Counted from the stretch's first letter, positions 52,799 to 62,032 are shown. The stretch: 64,000 nucleotides of DNA from Halalkalicoccus sp. CG83 (GCF_037081715.1 NZ_JAZDDH010000001.1:2108001-2172000); one strand, 5' to 3'. The notes: generated from the letters alone by a model not told the origin. A program made the numbers and translations.

Positions 52799-53479
52799 AT
52801 GACGATGAAGGCCGACGATCCGCCGACGCACGCACGGAAGATCGACGAGTGGGACGGCGGCTTCGGGTGGATCGCCCACCCGGAGGAGGAGATGCTGCGC
52901 GCGAGCCACGCGCTCGCGACGGACGAGGGGGTCTGGCTGATCGACCCCGTCGACGTGCCGGATCTCGACGAGTGGCTGACCGAGTTCGGCGAGGTGGCGG
53001 GCGTCGTCGCACTGGTCGGCCGCCACACCCGCGACGCGGCCGAGGTGGCGAACCGCTATGACGTCCCGGTCTACCTGCCCGAACCGCTCTCCTCGGCGCG
53101 CAAGGAACTCGACGCCCGCGTCGAGCTCTTCGGCGACGAGCTCCCGGGGACGGGCTACCGGACGATCACGCTGCTCGATACGCCGGTCTGGACCGAAATC
53201 GCGCTGTACGACGACGAGAGCGCCACGCTCCTGGTCCCCGAGAGCGTCGGGACCGCCGAGTTCTTCCGCGCGCCCGGCGAGCGCCTCGGCGTCCACCCCG
53301 CCCGCCGACTGGTGCCGCCGACGCCGCTTCGGGGGTTCGTCCCCGAACGCATCCTCGTCGGCCACGGCGAGGGGATCACCGAGGACGCATCCGGCGCGCT
53401 CCGGGAGGCGCTCTCGGGCTCGCGGCGCAACGCCGCGAAGCTCTACACGAGTACCCTCAAGAACTACCTCCCGCTATAG
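52799..53479 (+). CDS. Metallo-beta-lactamase-fold-like protein lacking metal motifs
   Basis: The 226-residue product reads GGFGWIAHPEEEMLRASHAL, GVWLIDPVDVPDLDEWL, VVALVGRHTRDAAEVANRY and ERILVGHGEGITEDASGALR, a pattern of beta-lactamase-fold strands. The HxHxDH zinc motif is reduced to GRHTRD, so catalysis of the usual kind is doubtful. Start ATG 52799. Possibly a structural or binding relative in haloarchaea. Confidence 0.7.
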   Translation: MTMKADDPPTHARKIDEWDGGFGWIAHPEEEMLRASHALATDEGVWLIDPVDVPDLDEWLTEFGEVAGVVALVGRHTRDAAEVANRYDVPVYLPEPLSSARKELDARVELFGDELPGTGYRTITLLDTPVWTEIALYDDESATLLVPESVGTAEFFRAPGERLGVHPARRLVPPTPLRGFVPERILVGHGEGITEDASGALREALSGSRRNAAKLYTSTLKNYLPL

Positions 53480-53517
53480 GTGACAGTATTTTTATAGATG
53501 CGTGACGAAACGCAAGC

Positions 53518-53928
53518 GTGGTCTACGTCACGCGAGGATTGATCGAGGCGCTGCTCGAGTTCGCGGCCGAGGCGGAGCCCGAACGGTTCACCGCCGGTCT
53601 CGAAGTCACCCTCGCGGAGGAGTTCGACGCTATGCTCGACCTCCCGCCGGAGACGCCGGTCTTCACCCACTTCTACCACCCCGACGCGAGCCAGTCGGTC
53701 AGCGCCGTCTTCGGGATGGACCTCTCGACGCCGATGGGTCGGACTCGCGGGCGGTTCGTCTCACACCCCGACGGCGAACTCTCCGTCTCGCTCACCGACG
53801 ACCTGCACGCGACGATGCTCGTCGCGATTCCGCCGTGGAGACGGGAGTCGGTCGCGGTGTTCGATCGGCGCGGTCGGCGGGGCTCGCTCGAGGTCGTCGA
53901 CGCCGAACCGCCGATCGAGGAGCTGTAG
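53518..53928 (+). CDS. Conserved haloarchaeal protein, Mov34/JAB-like, GTG start
   Basis: The 136-residue product starts at GTG 53518, exactly 27-30 nt after a TATTTTTATAG element (about 53485-53495), a clear leaderless start. VYVTRGLIEALLEFAAEAEP and FTHFYHPDASQSVSAVFGMD then GRFVSHPDGELSVSLTDD resemble the strand order of JAB/MPN proteins, but the full ExnHxHx10D zinc motif is not evident, so the family is tentative. Confidence 0.65.
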   Translation: MVYVTRGLIEALLEFAAEAEPERFTAGLEVTLAEEFDAMLDLPPETPVFTHFYHPDASQSVSAVFGMDLSTPMGRTRGRFVSHPDGELSVSLTDDLHATMLVAIPPWRRESVAVFDRRGRRGSLEVVDAEPPIEEL

Positions 53929-53955
53929 TCCGCCGTTCGTGCGGGCGGACTCGGA

Positions 53956-54873
53956 TCAGCGCTCGCGCTCCTCGTGGAAGCGTTGCATCTGTTCGCGATG
54001 CAGCGTGACGATCAGATCGGAGAGCAGCCCGAACATCACGATCTGAAAGCCCAGCAGGATCGCGACGCCGGCGACCAGCGCGAGCACCTCGTGGCCGACG
54101 CCGTGGACGAACCAGCGATAGCCCACGTAGCTCGCGACGAACGCGCCGAGCAGCATCGTCGAGAGGCCGACGCTTCCGAAGTAGAACAGGGGGTTGTTGG
54201 TGCGCGCGAGCTGGTAGAGCGTGACGACGATGAGGCTCCCGTCGCGAAGCGGCCGGAGATTGGTCTCCGAGCCGTCGGGCCGGGGTTCGTATCTGATCGG
54301 AACGACGCCGGTCGAGATGTCGCGCTTCGCGCACTCGACGGCCATCTCGGTCTCGATGCCGAACCCGGTGGCGTCGAGCGTCATTCGCTCGGCTGACTTC
54401 CGGGTGAACGCGCGGTAGCCCGAGAGGATGTCCCGGAACTCCGGACCGTGCATGAGCCCGAACGCCCAATTGATCAACCGGTTGCCGGCGTGGTTGACCC
54501 GCGACATCGCCCCCGGGGCCATGTCGGCGAACCGGTTGCCGATGACGTGTTCGTACTCGCCCGAGACCAGCGGCTCGAGCATCGTGTCCGCGTCCTCGGG
54601 GCGGTAGGTGCCGTCGCCGTCGACCATCAACACGTACGGCGCCTCGATGTGCTCGAGCGCTTCGCGGACCGCCTGCCCCTTTCCGGCTCCGGTCTGGACG
54701 ACCACCCGCGCGCCCCGTTCGGTCGCGATCCCGCGGGTCTCGTCGTCCGAGTCGCCGTCGACCACCAGCACGTTCGTGAACCCGTGCTCACGAAAGCCAT
54801 CGACGACGTCGCCGATCGTCTCGGCCTCGTCGAGCGTCGGAATGAGAACGCAGACGTCGTCTCGGTCGACCAT
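53956..54873 (-). CDS. aglJ: AglJ-like dolichyl-phosphate glycosyltransferase (GT2)
   Basis: In Haloferax, AglJ adds the first sugar of the N-glycan to dolichyl phosphate. The 305-residue product begins MVDRDDVCVLIPTLDEAETI, has the donor-binding VLMVDGDGTYRPED (DxD type) and IGNRFADMAPGAMSRVNHAG, and ends with two hydrophobic helices (about 228-250 and 260-285) and a basic tail. This is the GT2 architecture of AglJ/dolichyl-phosphate mannose synthase. Its place at the edge of a glycan cluster supports the call. Confidence 0.8.
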   Translation of the reverse strand: MVDRDDVCVLIPTLDEAETIGDVVDGFREHGFTNVLVVDGDSDDETRGIATERGARVVVQTGAGKGQAVREALEHIEAPYVLMVDGDGTYRPEDADTMLEPLVSGEYEHVIGNRFADMAPGAMSRVNHAGNRLINWAFGLMHGPEFRDILSGYRAFTRKSAERMTLDATGFGIETEMAVECAKRDISTGVVPIRYEPRPDGSETNLRPLRDGSLIVVTLYQLARTNNPLFYFGSVGLSTMLLGAFVASYVGYRWFVHGVGHEVLALVAGVAILLGFQIVMFGLLSDLIVTLHREQMQRFHEERER

Positions 54874-54988
54874 CGGCGAAAGGTCGGCCGGGCCGCCGCA
54901 TAAAAGGCGCGTTTCGCCCGGCACGCGAACGACGCGAGCGTCGTCCGAAGCTGATCGATTTATTAGTCCCAGTCGAGAAGGGCGACGC

Positions 54989-55780
54989 ATGTGCGCTGGT
55001 CCCGAGACGATCGACGTCGCGATCCCCACCTACGAGTCCGGGGCCGTCCTCGACGGGACGCTGGAGCGCCTCGCTCGCGCGGAGGAGGCCGCTCCGGTCA
55101 CCGTCTCACGGCTCGTCGTCGTCGACAACGAGAGCGACGACGACACGCGGGAGATCGCGCGAACGGCGGCCGACGTGAACGACTGGGAACCGGTCGTAAC
55201 GTCGCGTCCCTCCACGCTGCCGGAGGCGCGAGAGCTCGCGATCGATCGCGTAGAGAGCGAGTGGTTCCTCTTCCTCGACGACGACGTCCGGCTCTCGGAG
55301 TCCTATCTCGCCGACGTCGTCGGGGCCGTCGCGCCGGCAGTCGGGGCCGTCCAGGGTCGGAAGGGATCGCGAGACGAACGCAACACCGACTGGGTGCGCA
55401 GGCGAGCGCGACGGGGGGGTACCCACGCGACGCTCGTCCGTCGCTCGACGGTCGAGGACCTCTCGTACCCCGACGACCTGCTGGTGTTGGAGGACGAGTA
55501 CACCAGGCGGCACGTCGAGGACGACGGCTACCTCTGGGTGTTCAACCACCGCGCGCGGTTCGAGCACGCGAGCCAGGAGCGCCACCCGATCGGCTGGCGG
55601 GAGGGGTATCTCGGAGGGAAGTACGGACTCTCGCAGTTCCACACCGTCGCGCTCAACGTCCCGTTCTCGCTCGCGAGCGGGCGATCGCCCGCACCCCACG
55701 CCGAACGCGCGCTGGGCTGGGTCGCCGGACGGGCCCGCCGCGGCGCGGCATCGATCCGAGCGGAGGGGATCGACGCATGA
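54989..55780 (+). CDS. Family 2 glycosyltransferase
   Basis: The 263-residue cytoplasmic enzyme has a GT-A fold: VAIPTYESGAVLDGTLERL, VVVDNESDDDTREIA and the donor site WFLFLDDDVRLSESYL (DDD). VLEDEYTRRHVEDDGYLWVF is the acceptor side. Start ATG 54989 is about 28 nt after TTTATTAG, a leaderless arrangement; the longer open frame is antisense to aglJ. The methyltransferase follows with a 4-nt overlap. Confidence 0.86.
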   Translation: MCAGPETIDVAIPTYESGAVLDGTLERLARAEEAAPVTVSRLVVVDNESDDDTREIARTAADVNDWEPVVTSRPSTLPEARELAIDRVESEWFLFLDDDVRLSESYLADVVGAVAPAVGAVQGRKGSRDERNTDWVRRRARRGGTHATLVRRSTVEDLSYPDDLLVLEDEYTRRHVEDDGYLWVFNHRARFEHASQERHPIGWREGYLGGKYGLSQFHTVALNVPFSLASGRSPAPHAERALGWVAGRARRGAASIRAEGIDA

Positions 55781-56349
55781 GTGCCGGCATCCTCGACGTC
55801 GGCTGCGGCAACAACAAGCGCCACCCGGAGGCCGTGGGCATGGACATCCGGGAGTACGACGACGTCGACGTCGTCCACGATCTCAACGACACCCCCTGGC
55901 CGTTCGAGGACGACCGCTTCGAGCGCGTGCTCGCCTACTCGGTGCTCGAGCACGTCCCCGACCTCCCGGCGGTGATGGGCGAGATCCACCGCATCTCGAA
56001 ACACGGGGCGCTCCTCGAGGGGAAGGTCCCCCACTGGAAGGACCGCAACGCCTACACCGACCCCACCCACGTCGGGCGCGTGCTGGGGGAGCTCCCGGAC
56101 GGCACGGAGACGACGTACCCGTGGCCGCTCTCGGGACTCGTCGACGCCTACTACGACGGGTTCGAGCCGCGCGCGACGCTGGTCTGCGGGTTCGACGAGC
56201 GGACGTTCGACTTCTGGGACCCGACGACCGGGATGGGCGAGCGGGGCTACTTCGACGCGGAGTTCCGCGTCCGGGAGGTAGAACGGATCCGCCGCGTGCA
56301 GTTCTGGAAGTCCCGCCCCGTCGAGTTCACCCTGGAGGTGCGGAAATGA
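55777..56349 (+). CDS. SAM-dependent methyltransferase
   Basis: The 190-residue class I methyltransferase has ILDVGCGNNKRHPEAVGMDI (motif I) and YSVLEHVPDLPAVMGEIHRI, the Methyltransf_11 pattern. GALLEGKVPHWKDRNAYTDP suggests a sugar or small-molecule acceptor. It overlaps both neighbours by 4 nt, so the GT2, methyltransferase and phosphodiesterase genes form a coupled set, probably modifying a glycan. Confidence 0.86.
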   Translation: MSAGILDVGCGNNKRHPEAVGMDIREYDDVDVVHDLNDTPWPFEDDRFERVLAYSVLEHVPDLPAVMGEIHRISKHGALLEGKVPHWKDRNAYTDPTHVGRVLGELPDGTETTYPWPLSGLVDAYYDGFEPRATLVCGFDERTFDFWDPTTGMGERGYFDAEFRVREVERIRRVQFWKSRPVEFTLEVRK

Positions 56350-57362
56350 CGACCGTCGTGCTCGGGTGGGACGGGCTCGACCACCGGCTGGCCGAGGCGT
56401 TCGACCTCACGGAGGCGTTCGGCGAGCACAACCGGGAGCTGTCGACGTTCGACAATCCCGCTCTCGAGAAGCCCCACACCTTCGAGCTGTGGCCGTCGAT
56501 CATCACCGGCGTCGAACCCGACGAACACGGCATCCACGCCGCGAGCGAAGGGGGCGGCGTCGCCTGGGAGAACCCGGCGATCGCGTTCGCCGCGCGAGCC
56601 TCCCGATCGTTCCTCCCGGAGTCCGTCCGGACGAAGGTCGGAAAGGCGCTCAGGAGCGGCGGCGCCGGTCTCGACTTCAAGTCCGCCGACTACTACCGGG
56701 AGGCGGGCGTCGAGACGGTGTTCGACGGCCGCAGGTCACGGGCGATCGCGGTGCCGAACTACCGCGTCGAGCGCGACGACCGGCTCGGGTTCGTCGTCGA
56801 CCGGGGCGCCGATCTAGGCGAGTTCCTCGACATCGAGGACGGCGAGGGCGCCGAGGGCGACTACTCCGCACGCGTCCCGCTCCCCGAGCTCGAGGAACGG
56901 CTGGTGAGCGAGGCGACGCGGAAGCTCGGGGCCGTCCGGGCCTGCATCGAGCGCGAGTACGACCTGGTATTCGTCTGGCTGGGCTATCTCGACACCGTCG
57001 GTCACCTCGCGCCGACCGTCGACGAGACGGGCTGGCAGGAGCGCGCCTATCGGCTCGCGGCCCGGCTGACCGACGAGGTCCGCGAGGAGCTCTCGGGGGA
57101 GGACGTGCTGCTCTGTGTCTCGGACCACGGGCTCCGCGACGGCTATCACACCCACGACGCGTACGTCGGCGCGAGTAGCGAGGAGGCGATCGCGGGGGTC
57201 GAGTCGGTGCTCGACGTCCGCGAGGGCATCGAGCGCGTGACCGACCGCCACGAGCCGACGACGCGCCCCGAGGTCCGGCCCGCCTACCGGTGTGAGAGCG
57301 AGGTGGAACGCCGCGACGCACGGGACGTCCGCGACCAGCTCGAGGACATGGGCTACCTGTAA
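56346..57362 (+). CDS. Alkaline-phosphatase superfamily protein (type I phosphodiesterase-like)
   Basis: The 338-residue product has VVLGWDGLDHRLAEAF with the first metal Asp, ELWPSIITGVEPDEHGIHAA around the Thr/Ser nucleophile region, and CVSDHGLRDGYHTHDAYVG with the Asp-His-His metal site. The set matches the type I phosphodiesterase/nucleotide pyrophosphatase and sulfatase superfamily. It may remove or transfer a phosphate or sulfate group in the glycan pathway. It overlaps the methyltransferase by 4 nt. Confidence 0.82.
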   Translation: MTTVVLGWDGLDHRLAEAFDLTEAFGEHNRELSTFDNPALEKPHTFELWPSIITGVEPDEHGIHAASEGGGVAWENPAIAFAARASRSFLPESVRTKVGKALRSGGAGLDFKSADYYREAGVETVFDGRRSRAIAVPNYRVERDDRLGFVVDRGADLGEFLDIEDGEGAEGDYSARVPLPELEERLVSEATRKLGAVRACIEREYDLVFVWLGYLDTVGHLAPTVDETGWQERAYRLAARLTDEVREELSGEDVLLCVSDHGLRDGYHTHDAYVGASSEEAIAGVESVLDVREGIERVTDRHEPTTRPEVRPAYRCESEVERRDARDVRDQLEDMGYL

Positions 57363-57416
57363 CGGTCCGTGGCCGTCTCGCGGTCGTCCCGACGGCCCCG
57401 ACGCCGCCTCAGCCGC

Positions 57417-58838
57417 TCAGACCCGCGTCCCGATTCGAGCGGGCAGCAGCGACAGCGCCTTCTGCCGGATCCGCGTCGAGATGGCGACCAGAACGACGGT
57501 GTAGACGCCCGCCCCGACGGCCACGAGCAGCACCGTGACGACGTGGTTGCGCGGGACCTGTCCGACGAGTCCGAGGAGCACGACCGTCATGACGAGGCTC
57601 GCGGCGACCTCGCGGCCGATCTCCGCGGCCGGGATCCGCGGGCGACCGATGAGGGTCGAGAGCGCGTAGTACCCGAGGACCAACGAGAGCGCGGCCGAGA
57701 GCGCGGTGGCGACGGCCGCACCGTACCAGCCGTAGCGCGAGACGAGCACGACGTTGAGGAGCAGGTTCGTCGCGACGAACGCGCCGTTGATCCGGAACGC
57801 GACGTCCGGCCGGTCGATGGCGTTGATCGCGCTGAGGAGCTGGGAGCCGAAGGCGGCGATCGTCCGTGCGACGATGAGGACGAGGAGGACGGTCGCACCG
57901 CGCGTGAACTCGGGGCTGTATATCCGGAGGATGTCCGGCCCGAGAACGGCCGCGCCGAACAGTCCGGGGATCGCGAAGATGCCCACGAAGACGAACCCCT
58001 CGTTGAGGTAGTGGTGGATGCGGTCGTAGCGCTCGTCGACGCCCAGGTCGCTGAGCTCGGGAAAGAGCGTCTGCTGGACGGCCACGCTGATCAACGCGAG
58101 CGTCGAGGCGAGCGTCCAGGCCACCTCGTAGACGCCGATCAACGACGACGCGACGAAGAACGCCAGCACCGTGGTGTCCATCCAGCCGAACATCTGCGAT
58201 TGGAGGCTGCCGAGCCAGGAGTAGCGCCCGTAGTCGGCCAGACTGCGCAGGTGGTCGCGCGACGGGAGCTTCGGCCGGACGTCGAAGACGGCCAGACCGA
58301 CGAGTCCGGCGACGAACAGCGAGAGGGTGTGACCGACGATCAGCCCGGAGACGCCATAGCCGAGCAGGATCAGCCCCACCTGTCCGCCGAGCCGTCCGAC
58401 CCGTTCGATGACCCTGACGGCCCCCTCGTGGGCCACCTTCTTCTGTCCCGTCAGCCCGGCGGCGATCGAGTCGAAGAACACGTTCGACCAGACGAGCAGG
58501 ACGAGCATGCCGCTCACCGAGGCGCCGACGTACGCGTTCACGGCGTCGCTGAAGCCGAGGACGAGCGCCGTCGCCACGCCGGCGATCGTCGCGGCGGCGA
58601 CGAACCCGGCCGAGAGGTACTCGCCCCGTTCGCGCCCCTCGCTCACGCGTTTCTCGATCGCCGCCCTGACGCCGTTGGCGGGCACTTTCAGCCAGAACAG
58701 CAGCGCGATCGCCACCATGTAGGTCCCGAGCGCGCTGGCGCCGAGGAGTCGTGCGATGAAGAACGTCGCCAGGAACCCGGCGAGCGAGAGAACGACCTGT
58801 GAGACGAAGTAGACGGCCGCAGTTCGTCCAAAACGCAT
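57417..58838 (-). CDS. Oligosaccharide flippase, Wzx/AglR-like (MATE/MOP superfamily)
   Basis: The 473-residue product has 12-14 transmembrane helices of the MOP exporter superfamily. FGRTAAVYFVSQVVLSLAGF, FFIARLLGASALGTYMVAI and LADYGRYSWLGSLQSQMFGW are family-like. In haloarchaea AglR-type proteins flip lipid-linked glycans to the outer face. It starts at ATG 58838 about 25-27 nt downstream, on its strand, of TTTATATA (about 58859-58866), indicating a leaderless transcript. Confidence 0.88.
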   Translation of the reverse strand: MRFGRTAAVYFVSQVVLSLAGFLATFFIARLLGASALGTYMVAIALLFWLKVPANGVRAAIEKRVSEGRERGEYLSAGFVAAATIAGVATALVLGFSDAVNAYVGASVSGMLVLLVWSNVFFDSIAAGLTGQKKVAHEGAVRVIERVGRLGGQVGLILLGYGVSGLIVGHTLSLFVAGLVGLAVFDVRPKLPSRDHLRSLADYGRYSWLGSLQSQMFGWMDTTVLAFFVASSLIGVYEVAWTLASTLALISVAVQQTLFPELSDLGVDERYDRIHHYLNEGFVFVGIFAIPGLFGAAVLGPDILRIYSPEFTRGATVLLVLIVARTIAAFGSQLLSAINAIDRPDVAFRINGAFVATNLLLNVVLVSRYGWYGAAVATALSAALSLVLGYYALSTLIGRPRIPAAEIGREVAASLVMTVVLLGLVGQVPRNHVVTVLLVAVGAGVYTVVLVAISTRIRQKALSLLPARIGTRV

Positions 58839-58869
58839 TTACTCGGTGGTGGTGATGCGTATATAAAGC
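58839..58869. promoter_or_regulatory. 31-nt divergent promoter region
   Basis: Only 31 nt separate the flippase and FkbM-like starts. TTTATATA (minus strand, about 58859-58866) fits the flippase start; on the plus strand CATTTACT (about 58836-58843) is about 27 nt from the FkbM start and overlaps the flippase start codon. The two transcription complexes would exclude each other. Confidence 0.5.
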
Positions 58870-59601
58870 ATGACTGATACAGAGCGAGGTCGAGGCGCGT
58901 ACGATCTCCCGCTCGAGCGCCCGCTCGACCTCCTCCGGGAGGTCTACGACGGTACGATCCGTCGCCGACTGCCGCGGGTGCTCGGCGTTTACAACGGGGT
59001 CGTGACCCGGCGGTACTACCTTCTGGATCTCACGCAGTCCACCAACGAGCCGGCGTACAAGCAGGCGCTCGTCGAGGGCGTTCGGGAGGCGATCGACCCC
59101 GGGGACGCGGTCGTCGAGATCGGAGCGGGGTTCGGCGTCTGTACGGTCTGGGCCGCGAGGGAGGCGGGAGCCGAGGGTCGCGTGCTCAGCTTCGAGGCGA
59201 ACGCCGAACAGACGCGCGTGGTACGCGAGGCGCTCGAGCTGACCGGACAGGTCGCTGGCGAGGACCTCCTCGATCGGGTCGACGTCCAGCAGGCGCTCGT
59301 CGGCTCCGACCTCGAGACATACGGTTCGATGGCCGGCGCGGCCCGCGTCGAGCCCGCGGCGCTCCCCGACTGTGACGTACTGACGATGGACTGCGAGGGG
59401 GCCGAACTGGACGTTCTGCGGGAGCTCTCGGTCGAGCCGCGCACGATCGTCGTCGAAACCCACCCGACGCACGGGGCCCCCACCGACGCGGTCGTCGAGG
59501 TGCTCTCCTCGAAGGGGTACGCGATCGAGACGACCCCGGTCACCACGAAGGAGGGCGGCTCGAAGGACGTCGTGACGGCGACGAAGTCCTCGGACACGTA
59601 G
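58870..59601 (+). CDS. FkbM-type SAM-dependent methyltransferase
   Basis: The 243-residue enzyme has motif I in GDAVVEIGAGFGVCTVWAAR, RVLSFEANAEQTRVVREALE and CDVLTMDCEGAELDVLREL, the MDCEGAE/MDIEGAE signature of FkbM-family O-methyltransferases acting on sugars or polyketides. A basic stretch near residues 37-60 precedes the domain. It is probably part of the glycan cluster, divergent from the flippase. Confidence 0.87.
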   Translation: MTDTERGRGAYDLPLERPLDLLREVYDGTIRRRLPRVLGVYNGVVTRRYYLLDLTQSTNEPAYKQALVEGVREAIDPGDAVVEIGAGFGVCTVWAAREAGAEGRVLSFEANAEQTRVVREALELTGQVAGEDLLDRVDVQQALVGSDLETYGSMAGAARVEPAALPDCDVLTMDCEGAELDVLRELSVEPRTIVVETHPTHGAPTDAVVEVLSSKGYAIETTPVTTKEGGSKDVVTATKSSDT

Positions 59602-59672
59602 ATCGCCGCGCCGCACTGACCGGACCGTGCCTGTGGCGGACGGGGTCGTGTGACCCGAGGCGGGGAACGCGA

Positions 59673-60704
59673 TCAGGCGCTCGCGACGCGTTCGTAGACC
59701 TCGGAGTGCGTCCGGATCGCGTCCTCGAGCGACATGTTCATCTTCGAGAGGGTCTCGAACCCGCGTTCGACCTGCGCTCGGTACAGATCCTCGTCCTCGA
59801 GGAGTTCGAACGCGGCGTCGCGCACCGAGGCCGCGTCCCGATCGGCCCAGACGTACGTGCCGTGGTCCTCGAAGAGGAGTCGGATCACGCCGTCCGCCGT
59901 CGTGATCGCGGGCGTTCCGCAGGCGATCGACTCCAGGCCCACGTTGCACGTGACGTCGGTCTCCCGGGGAATCAACGTCACGTCGGCAGCGTTGAAGTAG
60001 TCGGGCAGCTTCTCGTTGTCGACGAACCCCTCGAACCGGAGGTCGTCCCTGTCCTCGAACTCCTCCTCGAGCGGGCCGTCGCCGACGACGATGACGACCG
60101 TCTCCTCGTCGTCCGCGAGCAGTTCCGCGAGTTCGCTCACGAGGGCGGCGCCCTTGTACTCGGTCAGCCGGCCGACGTAGAGGAGGACGTTCGCCTCCGG
60201 CGCGATGCCCATCGAGTCGCGGAGCGCCCGAACCCGCTCGTCGTCGTACGGGTAGAACTCGTCGCGGTCGATCGTCGCGGCACACAGCGGCGTCTCGTAC
60301 CCGTAGCGCTTCCAGCGGGTCATGTACCGGTGGGTCGTGATCTTCACGTCGACGCCGATGGCCCGCCCGAGGAGGCCGTGCCAGTGCGTCGGCTGGGTGC
60401 CGGGCCCCACGCCGATGACGATCGGACCGGAGTAGGCCGCACGGACGAAGGCCGCCTGGTAGACGTTGATCGGCACGTGAACGAGATCGGCGTCGGAGAG
60501 GTGCCGACGGACCTTCCGCAGCGCGTCGATCGGCTTGTCGACGGCGACGGGGACGATCTCGGCCGCCTCGTCGACCTTCTCGGGCTCGCCGGTGAGGACG
60601 ACGACGTGGTGGTCCGTCCGGGTCGCGATCGCGTTGATGACGTCGCGGGCCCGCGTGCGGGGACCGTTACCCGAGAGACGGTAGCAGAAGTAGCCGACCT
60701 TCAT
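59673..60704 (-). CDS. Family 4 glycosyltransferase
   Basis: The 343-residue GT-B enzyme begins MKVGYFCYRLSGNGPRTRAR and has LLYVGRLTEYKGAALVSELA, VVIVVGDGPLEEEFED, LIPRETDVTCNVGLESIACG and TPAITTADGVIRLLFEDHG, the C-terminal nucleotide-sugar site of GT4, with the conserved Glu of the E-x7-E motif. Start ATG 60704 gives a normal N terminus. Confidence 0.88.
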   Translation of the reverse strand: MKVGYFCYRLSGNGPRTRARDVINAIATRTDHHVVVLTGEPEKVDEAAEIVPVAVDKPIDALRKVRRHLSDADLVHVPINVYQAAFVRAAYSGPIVIGVGPGTQPTHWHGLLGRAIGVDVKITTHRYMTRWKRYGYETPLCAATIDRDEFYPYDDERVRALRDSMGIAPEANVLLYVGRLTEYKGAALVSELAELLADDEETVVIVVGDGPLEEEFEDRDDLRFEGFVDNEKLPDYFNAADVTLIPRETDVTCNVGLESIACGTPAITTADGVIRLLFEDHGTYVWADRDAASVRDAAFELLEDEDLYRAQVERGFETLSKMNMSLEDAIRTHSEVYERVASA

Positions 60705-60853
60705 GCCGGCGGCTACGCCACAGCGGAGCAAAAGTCCTGCCGTATCCGTTACCGGTCGACGACCGAGAGCGGGCGTCGGGCCCACCCGGGTGGCGTTTCG
60801 ACCGTACCCCGGTAAGTATTTAACCGCATGACGACACCTGATCTCTAGTAACC

Positions 60854-62029
60854 ATGCCAATTCTGCTTACAGGAGCGGACGGCTACGTCGGGTGGCCGAC
60901 GGCCCTCCGTATCGCGGACCGGACCGACGACCGAGTCGTCATGGTCGACGACCTCAGCCGGCGTGGCTGGGTCGACGAGGTCGGCAGCGTCAGCGCGACC
61001 CCGATCGGCGACGTCGAGACTCGACTGACGGCGGCGAGGGAGGTCCACGGGCTTCGAAACCTCTCGTTCGTCGAGGGCGATCTCACGGAGAAGGCGTTCG
61101 TCGACGAACTGCTCGACGTCCACGAACCGGAGACCGTCGTCCACGTGGCCGCCCAGCCCTCTGCGCCCTACTCGCAGATAAACGGCGAACGGGCGAACTA
61201 CACCCAGCACAACAACATGCAGGCGACCCGGAACCTCCTGTGGGGACTCGAGGAGGCAGGTCTGACCGACACGCACTTCATCGAGACGACGACCACGGGG
61301 ATCTACGGCGCGCCGAACTTCCCCGTCCCGGAGGGCGGCGCGACGATGGAACACGGCGGCGAGCGCGACGAGGTGCCGTTCCCGGCGATGGCGGGCTCGT
61401 GGTACCACCTGACCAAGGCGCACGACGCGGCCAACGTCCGTCTCGCACACGACCAGTTCGGCATCCCGACGAGCGACGTCCGAACGGCGATCGTCTACGG
61501 AACGGAGACCGAGGAGACCCGCGAGGACGAGCGCCTGAAGACCCGGTTCGACTTCGACTACTACTTCGGGACGGTCACCCACCGGTTCTGCGCGCAGGCG
61601 GTCGCCGGCTATCCGGTGACGGTCTACGGGAAGGGCGAGCAGCGAAAGCCGTTCGTCAGCCTCGAGGACGCCGTCGAGGGGCTGGCTCGACTCGCGCTCG
61701 CGGACCCCGACGACCGCCCGGACGACCACGTCGTCTACAACCAGGTCACGCGGGCGATCAGCATCGTCGAGGTGGCCGAGACCATCGCCGAGACGGGGGC
61801 CGACTTCGACCTCGACGTCGAGGTCGAACACTTCGAGAACCCCCGCGACGAGGACGAAACCCACAAGATGGTCATCGAGAACGATCGATACATGGACCTC
61901 ATCGACGAGCAGCGCCAGTCGTTCTCCGAGGGCGTCGACGACGTCTTCGAGACGCTCGATCGCCACCGCGACACCGTCACAGCCTACGAGGATCGCTTCC
62001 TACCGTCGGTCCTCGCGGAGCGGGTCTAG
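60854..62029 (+). CDS. SQD1/Agl3-like UDP-sulfoquinovose synthase (SDR family)
   Basis: The 391-residue NAD-dependent enzyme has LLTGADGYVGWPTALRIADR, VVHVAAQPSAPYSQINGERA then YTQHNNMQATRNLLWG, TTTTGIYGAPNFPVPEGGAT and WYHLTKAHDAANVRLAHD (Tyr184, Lys188, with Thr147 as third catalytic residue). PSAPYS, YTQHNN, YG-PN and YHL(S/T)K-HD in this order are the signature of plant SQD1 and archaeal Agl3, which add sulfite to UDP-glucose. TTTAA at about 60817-60823 gives a short leader. A related 4-epimerase remains possible. Confidence 0.8.
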   Translation: MPILLTGADGYVGWPTALRIADRTDDRVVMVDDLSRRGWVDEVGSVSATPIGDVETRLTAAREVHGLRNLSFVEGDLTEKAFVDELLDVHEPETVVHVAAQPSAPYSQINGERANYTQHNNMQATRNLLWGLEEAGLTDTHFIETTTTGIYGAPNFPVPEGGATMEHGGERDEVPFPAMAGSWYHLTKAHDAANVRLAHDQFGIPTSDVRTAIVYGTETEETREDERLKTRFDFDYYFGTVTHRFCAQAVAGYPVTVYGKGEQRKPFVSLEDAVEGLARLALADPDDRPDDHVVYNQVTRAISIVEVAETIAETGADFDLDVEVEHFENPRDEDETHKMVIENDRYMDLIDEQRQSFSEGVDDVFETLDRHRDTVTAYEDRFLPSVLAERV

Positions 62030-62032
62030 CCG

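Noticed and set aside
57409-60285. A 958-codon open frame on the minus strand spanning the flippase, FkbM and GT4 region
   Set aside because: Its product is Arg/Pro/Gly-rich low-complexity and it overlaps three genes with clear family motifs. Long antisense frames are normal in high-GC haloarchaeal DNA.
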